Shown: positions 10,153 through 19,884, counted from the stretch's first letter. The stretch: DNA of 64,000 nt from Breviolum minutum Mf 1.05b.01 (GCA_000507305.1 DF239803.1:1-64000); one strand, 5' to 3'. Notes: generated from the letters alone by a model not told the origin. Numbers and translations are program-made.

Positions 10153-10344
10153 CTTCTGGCCGCTGCTTCCCGACAAGGTAAACAACGTTTATCTCCAATG
10201 CTTCGCGCTGCCGATGGCGCGACACCCTTGAGTGTGGCAGTCGGCTCGAAACTGGCTTCCTCTGTGGTAGTGGCGAAACAGCTCTTAGAAGCGCAAGCAG
10301 CTGTGGATTGTGCAGATAAGAAAGGCAACTTGCCCTTGCATGAG
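10153..10344 (+). CDS. Ankyrin-repeat exon
   Basis: Acceptor GCTTCAG, donor GTTCGA (10345). Contains LLAAASRQGKQRLSPMLRAA, then DGATPLSVAVGSKLASSVVV, AKQLLEAQAAVDCADKKG and NLPLHE: one whole ankyrin repeat and the start of the next. The clearest member of the 8-13 kb ankyrin set. Confidence 0.7.
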
Positions 10345-10453
10345 GTTCGAAGGGATGGGAGAACTTGGGGGGGTGTTCTGAGTTGATGAAGGCATGCTAA
10401 GGAGTTGGTTCATTCTCGTTTCAAACCATCTTAGATCTTTGGAAGACACATTC

Positions 10454-10492
10454 CCCACTGAGGGATGATCAGATGGATCATCCCTCGGTGGG
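10454..10492. repeat. 17-bp hairpin
   Basis: CCCACTGAGGGATGATC, five-base loop AGATG, then GATCATCCCTCGGTGGG; one mismatch. It is not part of any recognised TIR family. Confidence 0.85.
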
Positions 10493-10499
10493 ATCTCCC

Positions 10500-11640
10500 T
10501 GTTAGGCATGCAAAGCTGGCAACGAGCAATGTACCAAGCTGCTGCTATCTCATGGAAATGTCTGCCGACCCATCGGGCTGGATCATTGGGAGATATATGA
10601 GGGGGCTGGATCGATAGATGGCTGACTGTGAATTGTGCTGTTTCTGCTTCAATTTTTGCTGGACCTTAGAAATTTGGAATCCAACAAAGTTTTGCAGGCA
10701 ATGAACGAAAGTGATAGCTGTATAGTATATCCCCTATTGAAGCCCTATTGATTCAAAAGCACGATTTTCCAGCCAGCTATGTTTAGCGTACCACAAAAAT
10801 ATCTCAAAAAAATACGGATAATATTTGCACGCAATTAAAGAGGGAACATTTTCACTTTTTTAGGATTCACTTCTCATCAGTTTTCTCGTCCTTATTGTGA
10901 GCCAGCAAATATTTGGGGCCTGGAACCCCAAATAGCCATTTATAAATGGATGTTTGGTGAAACAAGCATTTTCTATATAAAGATTTGGAATCATCCAATT
11001 GAAACAACCATTTAATAAATGGTTGTTTGGGATTTGAGGGGAGCCTCAAGTTTCTCACGCGGGTTTCCACGGTGTTCTTTCTGAGCTTCAAGGTGCGCAT
11101 GCTCTCTACCCTCGATGGCGACGGTTTGTTGCCTTGTGACCTTGCAAAAGCTGCAGGTGTTTTTGGGGTCCCAAAAACGGGTGGCCGGAGGTACTGAAGT
11201 GAAAGAAAACCTGAACACAGTTTTTGAAGAAAAAGGGGATGGCTGTTTGATATTTCTTTGCTAATCGGGGTTTATTCTGCTGGGCTAATTGAAGATGCAG
11301 TAATCTTATATTTTTTTCAAAAAAACAAAACCATGGACTTGTTTTTGACTACAACTTTTGGACTAGGAGACTTCCAAAGTATGATGCCGTGACAAATTTC
11401 TTTCGTGATGTTTCGGCGTTGTGGGTCGTGTGAGTTGTGTCAGGTCTGCCACAGGCCCGTTTTTTTTTGGGTGAAAGGGGAGAGGATTCTGGGAATGGCC
11501 ATCACACCTGGTAAAGAGGAAGTATATAGTAGTGGAAATTAAAACTTGAACAGAGTCCAAAAGCCTGCTTGGTTCTGTTATCTTATTTTTCATTTTTGGT
11601 TTAAATTCCATTTTGAAACCCTTAAGTCTTAATACTTTTC
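10500..11640. other. Noncoding stretch with family K element
   Basis: AT-rich with no exon I can support; holds the family K copy at 10917-11040. Confidence 0.5.
10917..11040. mobile_element. Family K element
   Basis: CCCCAAATAGCCATTTATAAATGG ... GATTTGGAATCATCCAATTG ... AAACAACCATTTAATAAATGGTTGTTT...TTTGAGGGG. Shares the interior with 14139-14248 and has inverted ends. Confidence 0.65.
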
Positions 11641-11649
11641 CGAGGATTT

Positions 11650-11808
11650 ATGTCATCTAGCTGCACCTACATGTATCCCGGCGTCAACCAACCGAGGCCA
11701 CGTTGATGTTGCTCCAAGCTGGGGAAAGCCACTCTGTGAAGCCGAAGGAGTACGGAGCTCAGGAGAGACGTCCCTGGAAACCCTGGAGAAATATTCAGGG
11801 CTCGAAAG
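11650..11808 (+). CDS. Possible exon, frame unclear
   Basis: Two overlapping frames look coded: TEATLMLLQAGESHSVKPKE and, shifted, a Ser/Glu-rich GETSLETLEKYSGLES. The first ends an ankyrin-like helix (LMLLQAGE). It abuts the family A element at 11814. Confidence 0.3.
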
Positions 11809-11813
11809 CCAAA

Positions 11814-11920
11814 ATATGGGTGTTTCCGAAATTAGTGGTACCCCAAAATGGATGGTTTATAATGGAAAACCTTATTAAAAGGGATGATTTGGGGTACCAC
11901 TATTTTGGAAACATGCATAT
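11814..11920. mobile_element. Family A TIR element
   Basis: ATATGGGTGTTTCC ... GTGGTACCCCAAAATGGATGG ... GGATGATTTGGGGTACCAC ... GGAAACATGCATAT. Long inverted repeats leave almost no unpaired centre. AT-rich flanks. Confidence 0.8.
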
Positions 11921-11998
11921 CATACAATTGAAAAAAGAAGAATCATCTTTTGAACCAAAGTGGAGCTGATTTTTTTTCCCCTCCAAAATCACGTGATA

Positions 11999-12088
11999 CT
12001 GTTGATGGAAGAAATTTTGTATCACCTGGGATACCCGTAAACTACAGTGCCGTAATCAACTGGTGCAGGATGTGTGAACCATCAGCAG
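11999..12088. mobile_element. Family B TIR element, short
   Basis: CTGTTGATGGAAGAAATTTT ... CAACTGGTGCAGGA ... GAACCATCAGCAG, flanked by TA on both sides. Confidence 0.65.
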
Positions 12089-12330
12089 TATCACTATCAC
12101 TTGATGCTAAAGAGTCCTGTAACCCTAAAAAAGTAAAACAAATGTCATAATGTATTGTTAACTGGACCAAAGCAATACTTACCACCTTGAAAAAACAGCT
12201 TGTTTGATCTTGTTTGCAGATTTTTTAGTCGTCAAAGGTTTCAGATGAAGACGCTTACAGTCAGTAATCTTCCGAAACCTGCGATTTTTCGTTGGTTTTT
12301 TTCCGGTCGAAAAGGTGCGGAAGGCAGCAG

Positions 12331-12450
12331 GGGGAATCCTTTGAAGATGCCCAGAAGCGTGAGTTGCGTGCCAGAAAAGCAGCTATTAGTGCAGAGGCGG
12401 ATGCCAGTTGGCAGGCGGGCCGCATTTTTTTTGGTGAACCGGACCTATAG
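12331..12450 (+). CDS. Candidate exon, charged helix, in-frame stop
   Basis: After GGCAGCAG the frame reads GESFEDAQKRELRARKAAIS, then AEADASWQAGRIFFGEPDL and TAG. It looks like a charged alpha-helix. It could be a last exon, or an internal exon ending before the stop. Confidence 0.45.
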   Translation, partial: GESFEDAQKRELRARKAAISAEADASWQAGRIFFGEPDL

Positions 12451-12687
12451 AAGGTAACATTTTCAGATCTTGCAACCAAAAAAATCTTCAAATAAAAGAA
12501 GGATCTGATTTTTTTTTGGGGGGGGATGGTGTTTGTTCAGGAGAGTTTGGAGGGGGGAAAATAACATGTAGCACTTCAAGATGCAGTTTGATGGTCATCT
12601 TGAAGGTAAAACCGCAATGGCAGTGATGGGACGTCCCATGGACCTGAGTTCTTGGCCTTTCCGAGGTGAAAAAAACTTCTGAGACAC

Positions 12688-12797
12688 ATATGGGGGTTTC
12701 CTAAAATGGTGGTACCCCCAAATCATTCCACTTTAATTGGGTTTTCCATTATAAACCATCCATTTTGGGGTACCCCTATTCTTGGAAACACCCATAT
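12688..12797. mobile_element. Family A TIR element
   Basis: ATATGGGGGTTTCCT ... ACCCCCAAATCATTCC ... GGGTTTTCCATTATAAACC ... GGAAACACCCATAT; inverted with respect to 11814-11920. Confidence 0.85.
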
Positions 12798-12830
12798 CAT
12801 GATTTAGCAAGTGGGTCTCTTGAGTTGTCA

Positions 12831-12891
12831 GACTACTACGACTACGACTACTACTACTACTACTACTACTACGACTACTACTACTACTACG

Positions 12892-12925
<34 letters not shown>

Positions 12926-12938
12926 ATACTACTACTGA
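12831..12938. repeat. (ACT)n microsatellite
   Basis: About 36 ACT/ACG triplets with a few C-to-G interruptions. The long Thr frame across it is an artefact. Confidence 0.95.
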
Positions 12939-13074
12939 CAGAAACATTGCATGTATGATTTTTAATATCATAAGTTTGATATTGTCAGATCTTCTAAATG
13001 TATGTATATATTTATACTATATGTATACAATATACATATATGCAGATTATATACATGCAAAAAACCACCGAATT

Positions 13075-13198
13075 CCCTTACGACAACTCCAGGCCTGGCG
13101 TGCACAGCATCCTCGTACTGATGCTGACTTGGATCGATTCTGCGGGCAGGGAGAAACCATCTCCATCACGGTGGAGGAGAATGCAACCAACCCATGGG
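13075..13198 (+). CDS. Exon of unrecognised protein
   Basis: Frame reads IPLRQLQAWRAQHPRTDADL, DRFCGQGETISITVEENAT and NPWG, well-mixed composition quite unlike the flanking repeat. The upstream boundary lies among TA-rich bases and the donor near CCATGG. Probably the end of the 8-13 kb gene or the start of the next. Confidence 0.5.
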
Positions 13199-13299
13199 GG
13201 AGTTGCCACGGGTCCAAAAAATGGGTTGCACATCTTTGGTTGAGAAAAAACTGGGGGGGTGGAAAAATCAGGGAGGGGCAGACCGTTGGTTACCTGTTA

Positions 13300-13412
13300 C
13301 CCTGAAAGTAACGGGTACATAGCACCTGAAGCCATGGATGATTGGAAGACAATCCGGCTTCCTTTTGGGGTAAACGGCCTGTTTTCAGGTGATATGTTAG
13401 TTTCAGGGAGGG
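13300..13412. mobile_element. Family C TIR element
   Basis: CCCTGAAAGTAACGGG ... GATGATTGGAAGACAATCC ... TTTTCAGGTGATATGTTAG TTTCAGGGAGGG, flanked by TA on each side. Confidence 0.8.
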
Positions 13413-13584
13413 TATATCGGTATATCATATCAACTACAGATTTGTCAACACTGGGAGGTGGTGGATCATTTGCAGGAAGTATCTCAAATGAACTTCCAAC
13501 TTCTTTTCCGTTCAGCTGATTTTTGATCCCTTCGAAACCATTGGGTGTTGGATGGCATCATAGCATCTAATGTGAGTGGACGTA

Positions 13585-13697
13585 CCCTCCGTGGAACTAA
13601 CAGCGAAAGACCCTGAAAATAGGCCGAATTCCAAAAGGAAAGGATTTTTTTCTCCAACCATCCATTTTCAGGTGCGAACTGCTAGTTTTAGGGAGTG
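13585..13697. mobile_element. Family C TIR element
   Basis: CCCTCCGTGGAACTAACAGC ... GGCCGAATTCCAAAAGG ... CATCCATTTTCAGGTG ... AGTTTTAGGGAGTG with TA flanks. Ends twelve bases before the exon at 13710. Confidence 0.85.
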
Positions 13698-13709
13698 TAA
13701 ATAATGCAG

Positions 13710-13813
13710 GAACTGGAAGATCCTTACTTCAGCCTCACCCAAAAACACCAAGTGGAAGAGATGCAGGCCGCCGGAAGGGTGGTGGAATTTCCCAGTGCAC
13801 AAAAACGCGTCCG
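13710..13813 (+). CDS. Exon of unrecognised protein
   Basis: Sharp splice sites: AATGCAG| at 13709 and |GTGAGTT at 13814. Reads ELEDPYFSLTQKHQVEEMQA and then AGRVVEFPSAQKRVR. First member of a run of exons (13710, 14249, 14498, 14611, 14827, perhaps 15815) in a dense block of TIR elements. No domain is recognised. Confidence 0.75.
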
Positions 13814-13892
13814 GTGAGTTATCAGTCAGAGTCATATGGCACAGCTTATGTGCGAAGATCACAATTTGTCATCTCTCAAGGCAGTTAATATA

Positions 13893-13990
13893 CCCTCCAG
13901 GGAATTAACATATCCCCCTGATGTTTGGCATATTTGAGTCGATGATTTTCCTTTTCCCTTTCGGTGGGATATGTTAGTTTTTTTGGAGGG
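13893..13990. mobile_element. Family F TIR element
   Basis: CCCTCCAGGGAATTAACATA ... GAGTCGATGATTTTCCTTTTC ... GGGATATGTTAGTTTTTTTGGAGGG; TA flanks. Lies inside the intron 13814-14248. Confidence 0.85.
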
Positions 13991-14138
13991 TAGTCATAAC
14001 TAAGGGTTTTTTTCCTCGTTGGGTGTATGGGTGTTTTCAACCACATTTCTTCTCCCACCTTTTCAACCATTTCTTCTTCAAGCAATCCAGGTTTCTGACC
14101 TTCGGAAGTTGACCTTTGAGGCTAATAGCCAATATCCT

Positions 14139-14248
14139 GGTACCCTAAACAACCAAAATTTAAACGGATGTTTGGTGAAACAAGCACTGTTCGTGTAGTG
14201 ATTTGGAATCATCCAATTGAAACAACCATGTGTAAACGGATGTTTCAG
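14139..14248. mobile_element. Family K element, abuts exon
   Basis: CCCTAAACAACCAAAATTTA ... ATTTGGAATCATCCAATTG AAACAACCATGTGTAAACGG ATGTTTCAG. Its right side ends at the acceptor CAG of the exon at 14249. Confidence 0.65.
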
Positions 14249-14328
14249 GTTCCAATATGATTTCAACACGTTCAGCTCCATTCCGATCCTTGATTTTGAG
14301 CCGCTCCACCTTGGACTTGCGAACCTTC
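14249..14328 (+). CDS. Exon of unrecognised protein
   Basis: Acceptor TGTTTCAG|, likely donor GTTCCC (14329). Frame FQYDFNTFSSIPILDFEPLH and then LGLANL: balanced, with aromatic and acidic residues. Joins the 13.7-15 kb exon run. Confidence 0.6.
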
Positions 14329-14372
14329 GTTCCCCAAAAAAAATCCGGAAATGCGAAGCCGTTCGCAGCCTA

Positions 14373-14463
14373 CCCTCCAGGAAACTAACATATCCCACCT
14401 GAGGAAAAGGAAAATCATCTCCAAATATGCCTTATCAAGGGGATATGTTAATTCCTTGGAGGG
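14373..14463. mobile_element. Family F TIR element forming most of an intron
   Basis: CCCTCCAGGAAACTAACATA ... AAAGGAAAATCATCTCC ... GGGGATATGTTAATTCC TTGGAGGG with TA flanks; inverted relative to 13893. Fills 91 bp of the 169-bp intron between the exons at 14249 and 14498. Confidence 0.85.
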
Positions 14464-14497
14464 TATATTTTAGGCGACATCCTTCCCAGCTTCTAAG

Positions 14498-14567
14498 TCG
14501 ATGCCTACTCGGAAGACCTGGGGCGTGTTGTCCTCAGTGTTGACAATTTCTTTCAAGCTTCAGCGGT
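14498..14567 (+). CDS. Exon of unrecognised protein
   Basis: After TTCTAAG| the frame reads VDAYSEDLGRVVLSVDNFFQ ASAV; donor GTTGGG at 14568. Joined to the next exon it continues in phase through a 43-bp intron. Confidence 0.6.
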
Positions 14568-14610
14568 GTTGGGTTTTTTTCCCCATTTCGCCCACGACAT
14601 GGCCGGCGAG

Positions 14611-14684
14611 GTCTCTGGCTTCTTTTCTTCGAAAGGCGGCCCGGGAGGTTGTGACATTTGAATTCCTGATTGCGGAGGATGCCG
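14611..14684 (+). CDS. Exon of unrecognised protein
   Basis: After GGCGAG| the frame reads SLASFLRKAAREVVTFEFLI AEDAG; donor GTTGTT at 14685. In phase with the exon at 14498 (split Val codon), which supports both. Confidence 0.6.
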
Positions 14685-14826
14685 GTTGTTTGCAAATTCC
14701 AAAAAAATGAAACAACTCGGTTTGGTTAAATAAGAAACCGCTAGATCTTCCTTGAAAAAACACCGACCTAGCTGTCGGTATAATACCATCCCACTTCTCA
14801 AGCTAAAAAAAGTGACCGATCACCAG

Positions 14827-14974
14827 GTGGCTCCAATTTCAAGTTTCGTTCCTGGATGAAGCGTTCGGTGTGGCGTCTCAGATCTGCGTTGAAGAAAACA
14901 CAGATCATGTTGCATTTGACAAAAACCCTGTGACACCCAGGCGCGAGATCAATCTCAGAGCCCTTGTCCTGAAG
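14827..14974 (+). CDS. Exon of unrecognised protein
   Basis: Acceptor CACCAG|, donor GTAAAA (14975). Reads WLQFQVSFLDEAFGVASQIC, VEENTDHVAFDKNPVTP and RREINLRALVLK. The strand-like alternation suggests a beta-rich domain, but no family is recognised. Confidence 0.75.
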
Positions 14975-15052
14975 GTAAAATCTGAGCTCCAAAGTTTGGG
15001 CGCCTTCAATGATGATTGATGCCTTTCAAAGATAAAGGTGGAAAAGAGATTT

Positions 15053-15151
15053 CTGGGTGGTGGTTTCAAAGATTTTTTATTTTCACCCTTATTTGGAAGA
15101 TTTCCAATTCGACTAATATTTGTTAAAGGGGTTGGTTCAACCACCGCCTAG
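15053..15151. mobile_element. Family G TIR element
   Basis: CTGGGTGGTGGTTTCAAAG ... TTTCACCCTTATTTGG ... GGGGTTGGTTCAACCACCGC CTAG. A 4-bp duplication ATTT flanks it (15049-15052 and 15152-15155). Confidence 0.9.
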
Positions 15152-15500
15152 ATTTGTTTGAAGGAACAGTTGGGACGTTTTTTCAGGCGGCCTTTCCATT
15201 GTTTTTTTCGTTTGCAGGGGGTGAGTTTGGGAAGATAAGAATAGTATCTGCCCATCCATCCATGTTTCACAAGACTGAAGCGGCAAAAAAAGCATCCACA
15301 TGCAAAGAACTTCACAGATAGCTTGTTGCAGCTTGTTGTTTGAAAACACATCCAGAGTGGATCCCACTACATACATAATCTCGATGTAAGAAGCAGCTGC
15401 GTAATATTGCAGTAGATGAAGATGTCATTCAGACGTCATGATTGAATTTTGTCAGAATCACTCCGCACTCCATCGATTCTTTTTTCTCATGTCAAGAGAG

Positions 15501-15601
15501 GTGGTGGTGGTGGTGGTGGTGGTGGTGGTGGTGGTGGTGGTGGTGGTGGTGGTGGTGGTGGTGGTGGTGGTGGTGGTGGTGGTGGTGGTGGTGGTGGTGG
15601 T
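15501..15601. repeat. (GTG)n microsatellite
   Basis: About 33 uninterrupted GGT triplets. Open frames of poly-Val, poly-Trp and poly-Thr across it are artefacts. Confidence 0.95.
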
Positions 15602-15653
15602 GCTTCTTTGTGAGCAGTGCCACTCACAAAATGCGACTACTTCACCTCTTAGA

Positions 15654-15768
15654 TTACACTCCCTGAAACCAACAGCAAGTTTGCACCTGAAAATGGATGG
15701 TTGGTTCAGATGATTCATTTCCTTTGGGGATGAAAATGGCCTATTTTCAGAGACGAACTTCCTTCCTG
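15654..15768. mobile_element. Family C TIR element
   Basis: CACTCCCTGAAACCAACAGC ... AATGGATGGTTGGTTCAGATG ... CCTATTTTCAGAGACGAAC; right end worn, left end next to TA. Confidence 0.6.
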
Positions 15769-15814
15769 CGTAAGTTACCTCAGGTTTTCTGAGGGTTCAG
15801 TCGTCATCATCCAG

Positions 15815-15903
15815 GTGCCATGCAAAGCTTGGCGCCCACCTTGGTAGCAACCTTAGCATCGGGATGGCGCAACGTTGCTCAGACTGAAACGCAACAAAAA
15901 TAA
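15815..15903 (+). CDS. Terminal exon
   Basis: Acceptor ATCCAG|; frame reads AMQSLAPTLVATLASGWRNV AQTETQQK and TAA. Looks like a C-terminus. Whether it ends the 13.7-15 kb gene is not proven. Confidence 0.5.
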
Positions 15904-15939
15904 CAACACAACCATGGAACCGAAAAGAAGATAGAATTA

Positions 15940-16050
15940 CCCTCCCTAAAACAAACAGCAAATGCCCCTAAAGGTAGGCCTTCCCCAAAAGGAAAAATAG
16001 CATTCCAGCCATCAATTTTCAGGGGTTTTGGCTGTTAGTTTCGGGGAGTG
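15940..16050. mobile_element. Family C TIR element
   Basis: CCCTCCCTAAAACAAACAGC ... CCAAAAGGAAAAATAGC ... TTTTCAGGGG ... TTAGTTTCGGGGAGTG with TA on both sides. Confidence 0.8.
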
Positions 16051-16318
16051 TACTTATCATGCTTGCAGTGGTCTTGTAGGAGATTTCCTGTAACAAAAAC
16101 AAAGCAAAACCAAGTGGCTGCCATTAAAACCCATGCACACAGAAGATCACTTGTGATCTCTCAAGGTTTCAGCCTCCTTTGAGGTGGAGAAGGAGGGCTT
16201 GAAAAAGGGTTTGTGGGTTTGTGAAAGAAACAATTAGGACTTATATACTTACTTAGGATTTTTTTAAAATTATAAATGGGTATATGATTTGTATCTGTAC
16301 GTATATCATGTATTTATG

Positions 16319-16900
16319 GGAATACATGTATATATATATATGTATATATATATATTTATAGATGGGATTTTTGTTCAAACGAAATGTAAAGAGGGGAATC
16401 ACATGCTACCCCTGTTCCCAGCGTTAGAGAAGCGAAGGTCAGTTTTTCACTGAAGTTTCGCTCGGACCACTGAGTGGTTGTTGACAAACTAGTCTTGCAG
16501 TGCAAAAGGCTGATTCTTTATATATGTATATATATATATATACCTATTATACACAATACACAATATATATATATATATGGAGAGGTTATGTATTTATATA
16601 TATATGTATATATATATATATATCACAAGGTCAACTTCTAAGGCTGAAGTCAGCGGGAAAGAGATTCCCTTCTTTATTCAAAATGGAGCAATCAACACAT
16701 GTCTTGAAACCTCCTGACCTGACAGGTTTTTTTTTGCCAGTACTGAGCGGTGAAAAAAAATAGATATACATATATATGTATATATAATACATATATATGT
16801 ATATATTATACATATATATATATATATATATTTGTATATATAATACATATATATGTATATATACATATATATGACACACACATATATATATATATACATC
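16319..16900. repeat. Cluster of (TA)n/TATATG microsatellites
   Basis: TA-rich runs at 16321-16360, 16515-16625 and 16757-16900, mixing TATATA with ATGTATATATA units. Frames through them (Tyr/Ile-rich) are not genes. Confidence 0.9.
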
Positions 16901-16993
16901 GTGTAGGATTCTACATGCAGCTTTAGAAGTGAGCATCCTGTTCTAATTTATGGGAAGTCCTCTTGCACAAGGTCACGGGGAGGATTTTATGAG

Positions 16994-17049
16994 ATGTTGT
17001 CACACTGGAGGAGTTGTCACGGCGCTTGGACCATTGCCAAGAAGAATTG
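16994..17049 (+). CDS. Candidate coiled-coil exon
   Basis: After TTATGAG| a frame reads VVTLEELSRRLDHCQEEL, a heptad-like helix, ending at a GTGAGG donor (17050). Similar helical exons follow at 17302, 19017 and 19687. Confidence 0.45.
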
Positions 17050-17059
17050 GTGAGGCCCG

Positions 17060-17401
17060 ATGGCGAATAGTGAAGGTCAAAGGAAGTCAAATGATACGAA
17101 GTCCGGTCAGCAAAATATGGAATTGGATCATTGCGCTGATGTGTTGGAACGGAAGCCGTTGATGATACTGAAGAAGAAGAAAAAGCAGAAGAAACATTGC
17201 GCCGAAGACAATGATGATTATGACGATGACAGCAGTAATGATAGCAATAATAAGGGAGAACAACAACTGCAATGCAAAACATATGATGGCATGGATGCCA
17301 GGGAACGCTCCAGATCGGAGGAGTTGGCTGCAGAGCTACATGAGGCCGGGTCTGAAATAAAATGGAAGGATGTCCAAGGCTATTTTGAATGGAAGATCTA
17401 A
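17060..17401 (+). CDS. Lys/Asp-rich open frame, coiled-coil end
   Basis: 113 codons to TAA. A basic KKKKKQKK run and an acidic Asn/Asp tract precede RERSRSEELAAELHEAGSEI and a final KWKDVQGYFEWKI. The last third (from about 17302, after ATGCCAG) is the most gene-like and may alone be exon. It conflicts with a donor at 17050 if both were used. Confidence 0.35.
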   Translation: MANSEGQRKSNDTKSGQQNMELDHCADVLERKPLMILKKKKKQKKHCAEDNDDYDDDSSNDSNNKGEQQLQCKTYDGMDARERSRSEELAAELHEAGSEIKWKDVQGYFEWKI

Positions 17402-17730
17402 CAGATTCATTGTTACAAATGTGGGATGGAAGAGTAGGTAGATCAGATTTGATCGTTTTTTTTCTTTAGAGAAGCTAAACCTGATGCTATGACCACTTCA
17501 GATGTCAGATCATTGAGATCTTCGCTTTTCGTCAAATGATTTTTTCTGCGGCGCAGCCAAAATTACTTTCAACATGTATTTGTGATTTGAACAACACTAT
17601 ATACAGCTTTTTGTTGCCAGACTAAAATGTTGTATTTTGTGAAGGTCCTCATTTTTTTGTTGATAGCCCAATCCATGGAACTGAGTTTGTTGTCTTCATT
17701 CATTTCTGCATGTTTGAAACTTTTGATCTA

Positions 17731-17811
17731 CACCCCTGAAAATTAACATGGAACCCCAAAAATCACCCAATTGAAAAGGAAAATCATCCCAAACCTTAAC
17801 TTTCCAGGGTG
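17731..17811. mobile_element. Family D TIR element
   Basis: CACCCCTGAAAATTAACATGG ... AATCACCCAATTGAAAAGGA ... TAACTTTCCAGGGTG, TA on both flanks. Confidence 0.75.
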
Positions 17812-18172
17812 TATTGTCAATTGATGTTGCATCTTCTTCAACTCAGTTGAAACCACCACCCGTCCATTTTTAGGTTCCAAGAAATCTCCAACGGTCGGAC
17901 CTAGGAAAAACGGACCCCAAAAAAACCCTGAGTATCTAATAGCGCTACATCACTATATAGCAAGTTACTGAACTTAGGGGTCCGTTGGTATTTGGTCCCA
18001 TTCAATTTTTGTTGGATAGGTTCAAAATGTGAATTTCCTGGAACTCTCTCTCCAGCATGTGTTGCTTTGAACCGAAGGCTCGATTGAAGTCTGAAGATAC
18101 CGAGGTGCAGCTGGAAAATCGCAGCCTCAGCGAAAAAAAACATGTTCTTTGTGTTATCAGGTTGGTTGCATT

Positions 18173-18256
18173 TGAAAACTAACATGCCAATGAAGCAGCA
18201 TTTTTTATTGCAACATAAAAATGGGGGATTTTCCGTTGCCATGTTAGTTTTTCATT
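18173..18256. mobile_element. Family E TIR element
   Basis: GAAAACTAACATGCCAATG ... GGGGGATTTTCCGTTGCCA TGTTAGTTTTTC: inverted ends around a short centre. Confidence 0.65.
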
Positions 18257-18286
18257 GCATTTTGTGATAGACTCCAGTATATAAAC

Positions 18287-18373
18287 CGAACATGGCAGGC
18301 TGGAAAATCACCCCATTTTCAAAACGGAATTCATCTTGAAAAGGCGCATTTGCCATGTTAGTTTACCAGAGGG
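18287..18373. mobile_element. Family E TIR element
   Basis: Left end ACATGGCAGGCTGGAAAATC, right end GCATTTGCCATGTTAGTTTACCAGAGGG before TA. Confidence 0.65.
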
Positions 18374-18636
18374 TACTGGTTGGTTGATCGTTCTTGTTTT
18401 TTTTAAATGATGGTTTACATCATTATATATGGCTTCTAATAAACTCTGGAATAACTGGGTACTAGTATAGATAGTCCACCTATACAAACTGCCAAACACA
18501 CATTCTTTGGATCATTCTTCGGGGGTATCTCTTTATGATTATTTTTTGGGATGGCCCCCTATTTTGGATAACCTTCAACTGATATTTGTACAAAGGTCAC
18601 AGAAAGTCCAACTATTGTCATAGGGAACATTTTAAA

Positions 18637-18695
18637 CAAAGTATACCCACTACAAGCAAAGTATACCCACTACAAGCAAAGTAGACCCACTACAG
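18637..18695. repeat. 20-bp tandem repeat, three copies
   Basis: Unit CAAAGTATACCCACTACAAG, 2.9 copies; the third copy has one change (TATACC to TAGACC). Confidence 0.9.
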
Positions 18696-19016
18696 ATGGG
18701 TTATGAGGGCAATGGTTAGGGAGCAACAGCAACATACCCTTCCAAGGCTATATGGAGGTCCAGGTAGGAGTCACACCTCCAAGAAGTGGTTTATTGGTTA
18801 TAATGGACATGAGTTTTGACTTAAGTACTTGCTAAGTACTCGTAGTACCTCATATCATAGAAACTGGGTCGTAACCCCAGCATGTAACCCCAGGGCCCCA
18901 TATTTTGGGATTTAGCCAATAGTTTACCAAGAATATCAACATAGTGACGTTTTTGTAGGTGGGGGCCCCACGATTGGGGGTAACCGGAGAGGAACCTCCC
19001 ACGATCGGCCCTTCAG

Positions 19017-19067
19017 GTGCAGCAATTGCGTCAGCAGCTGGCCATCAGAGATAGAGAACTTGTTGCA
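19017..19067 (+). CDS. Short coiled-coil exon
   Basis: Acceptor CCTTCAG|, donor GTACCA (19068). Seventeen codons, VQQLRQQLAIRDRELVA, a clear amphipathic helix. Probably part of the same gene as 19687-19884. Confidence 0.5.
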
Positions 19068-19686
19068 GTACCACCTTCATGGGTTTTGCAGCAGTGAGCA
19101 GTGACACGAGGGGCGAAACTGCCCCCTGGTTATGTATGCCTTTTGGGGGTGAAATCCTAGCCAGTTTTTTTTTTGATTATGATAAGACATTGTAAGGATC
19201 CCTATGAAGAGATCAGTATAATTGAATGTCGTAAGGGTTTGAACGTTGCTCATGCGTTGTGTTATTTTGGCCGTCTTGGAAAACACGGTCTGGGTGATCA
19301 AATGGTCCTTCTGGTGGATTTCATTCCCAAAATTCCTGTACATTGTAAATAGAATATAAGAACATTCCTGCCAGCAATTTTCCTACATACTAGTAGAAGG
19401 ATGCTCAACACCTTCAAAAGAAAAAGCATTCAAACCCCACCCTAATAGCCCCCAAGCAGATGTAAAAAACGTTGGCTATGATATGTATCAATGATATCAA
19501 CTGTAGTTTGAATACATGGCTGGCGTTCAATTCCTGACCTCAAGTCTCAAGGTTTGTACGCAGTTGGTTCAGTTGGAAGAGTTGATTTCACATCTTTGGT
19601 ATGAAGCGGGCCATACTAAAATAGCGCAAGGCTAACAACTATGTACAAAAAAAACACCCAAACAACATGAGCCGCCGAAAGAACAG

Positions 19687-19884
19687 GTGGGTTCAACCAA
19701 AAAGATGGAAATTCCAGTTGATTTTCAACTTTCGCACCTCCAAAAACACGCCCCCCCCAAACACCTCGACCTTGGAATCCCCTCAAGCCTCCTTAACGGC
19801 CAGGCCGCCGCGGCGCGGCAGCGGTGCGCGGCACAGAGTGCCCAGTTGGCAGCATCCTTGCGGAGCAAGTTGACGGAGTTGGAG
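19687..19884 (+). CDS. Coiled-coil exon
   Basis: Frame MEIPVDFQLSHLQKH, LDLGIPSSLLNGQAAAARQR and CAAQSAQLAASLRSKLTELE, ending before a GTTTGG donor (19885). The Ala/Gln/Leu heptads from about 19785 are GC-rich and strongly coding. Function unknown; an Ala-rich coiled coil. Confidence 0.65.

Larger units (their letters stand above)
15904..16993. other. Intergenic, TA-rich
   Basis: Holds a family C element (15940) and three TA-rich blocks. No exon recognised, except a weak possibility at 16410-16440. Confidence 0.5.
17402..19016. other. Noncoding stretch with D and E elements
   Basis: No exon recognised. Contains family D (17731), two family E copies (18173, 18287) and a 20-bp tandem repeat (18637). 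Confidence 0.5.

Noticed and set aside
12811..12960. Poly-Thr protein start
   Set aside because: The ACT microsatellite keeps the frame open; only the part after 13075 looks coded.
15438..15718. Long frames of poly-Val, poly-Trp and poly-Thr
   Set aside because: They are translations of the (GTG)n run in different frames.
16631..16936. Tyr/Ile-rich frames on both strands
   Set aside because: Translations of TA microsatellites.
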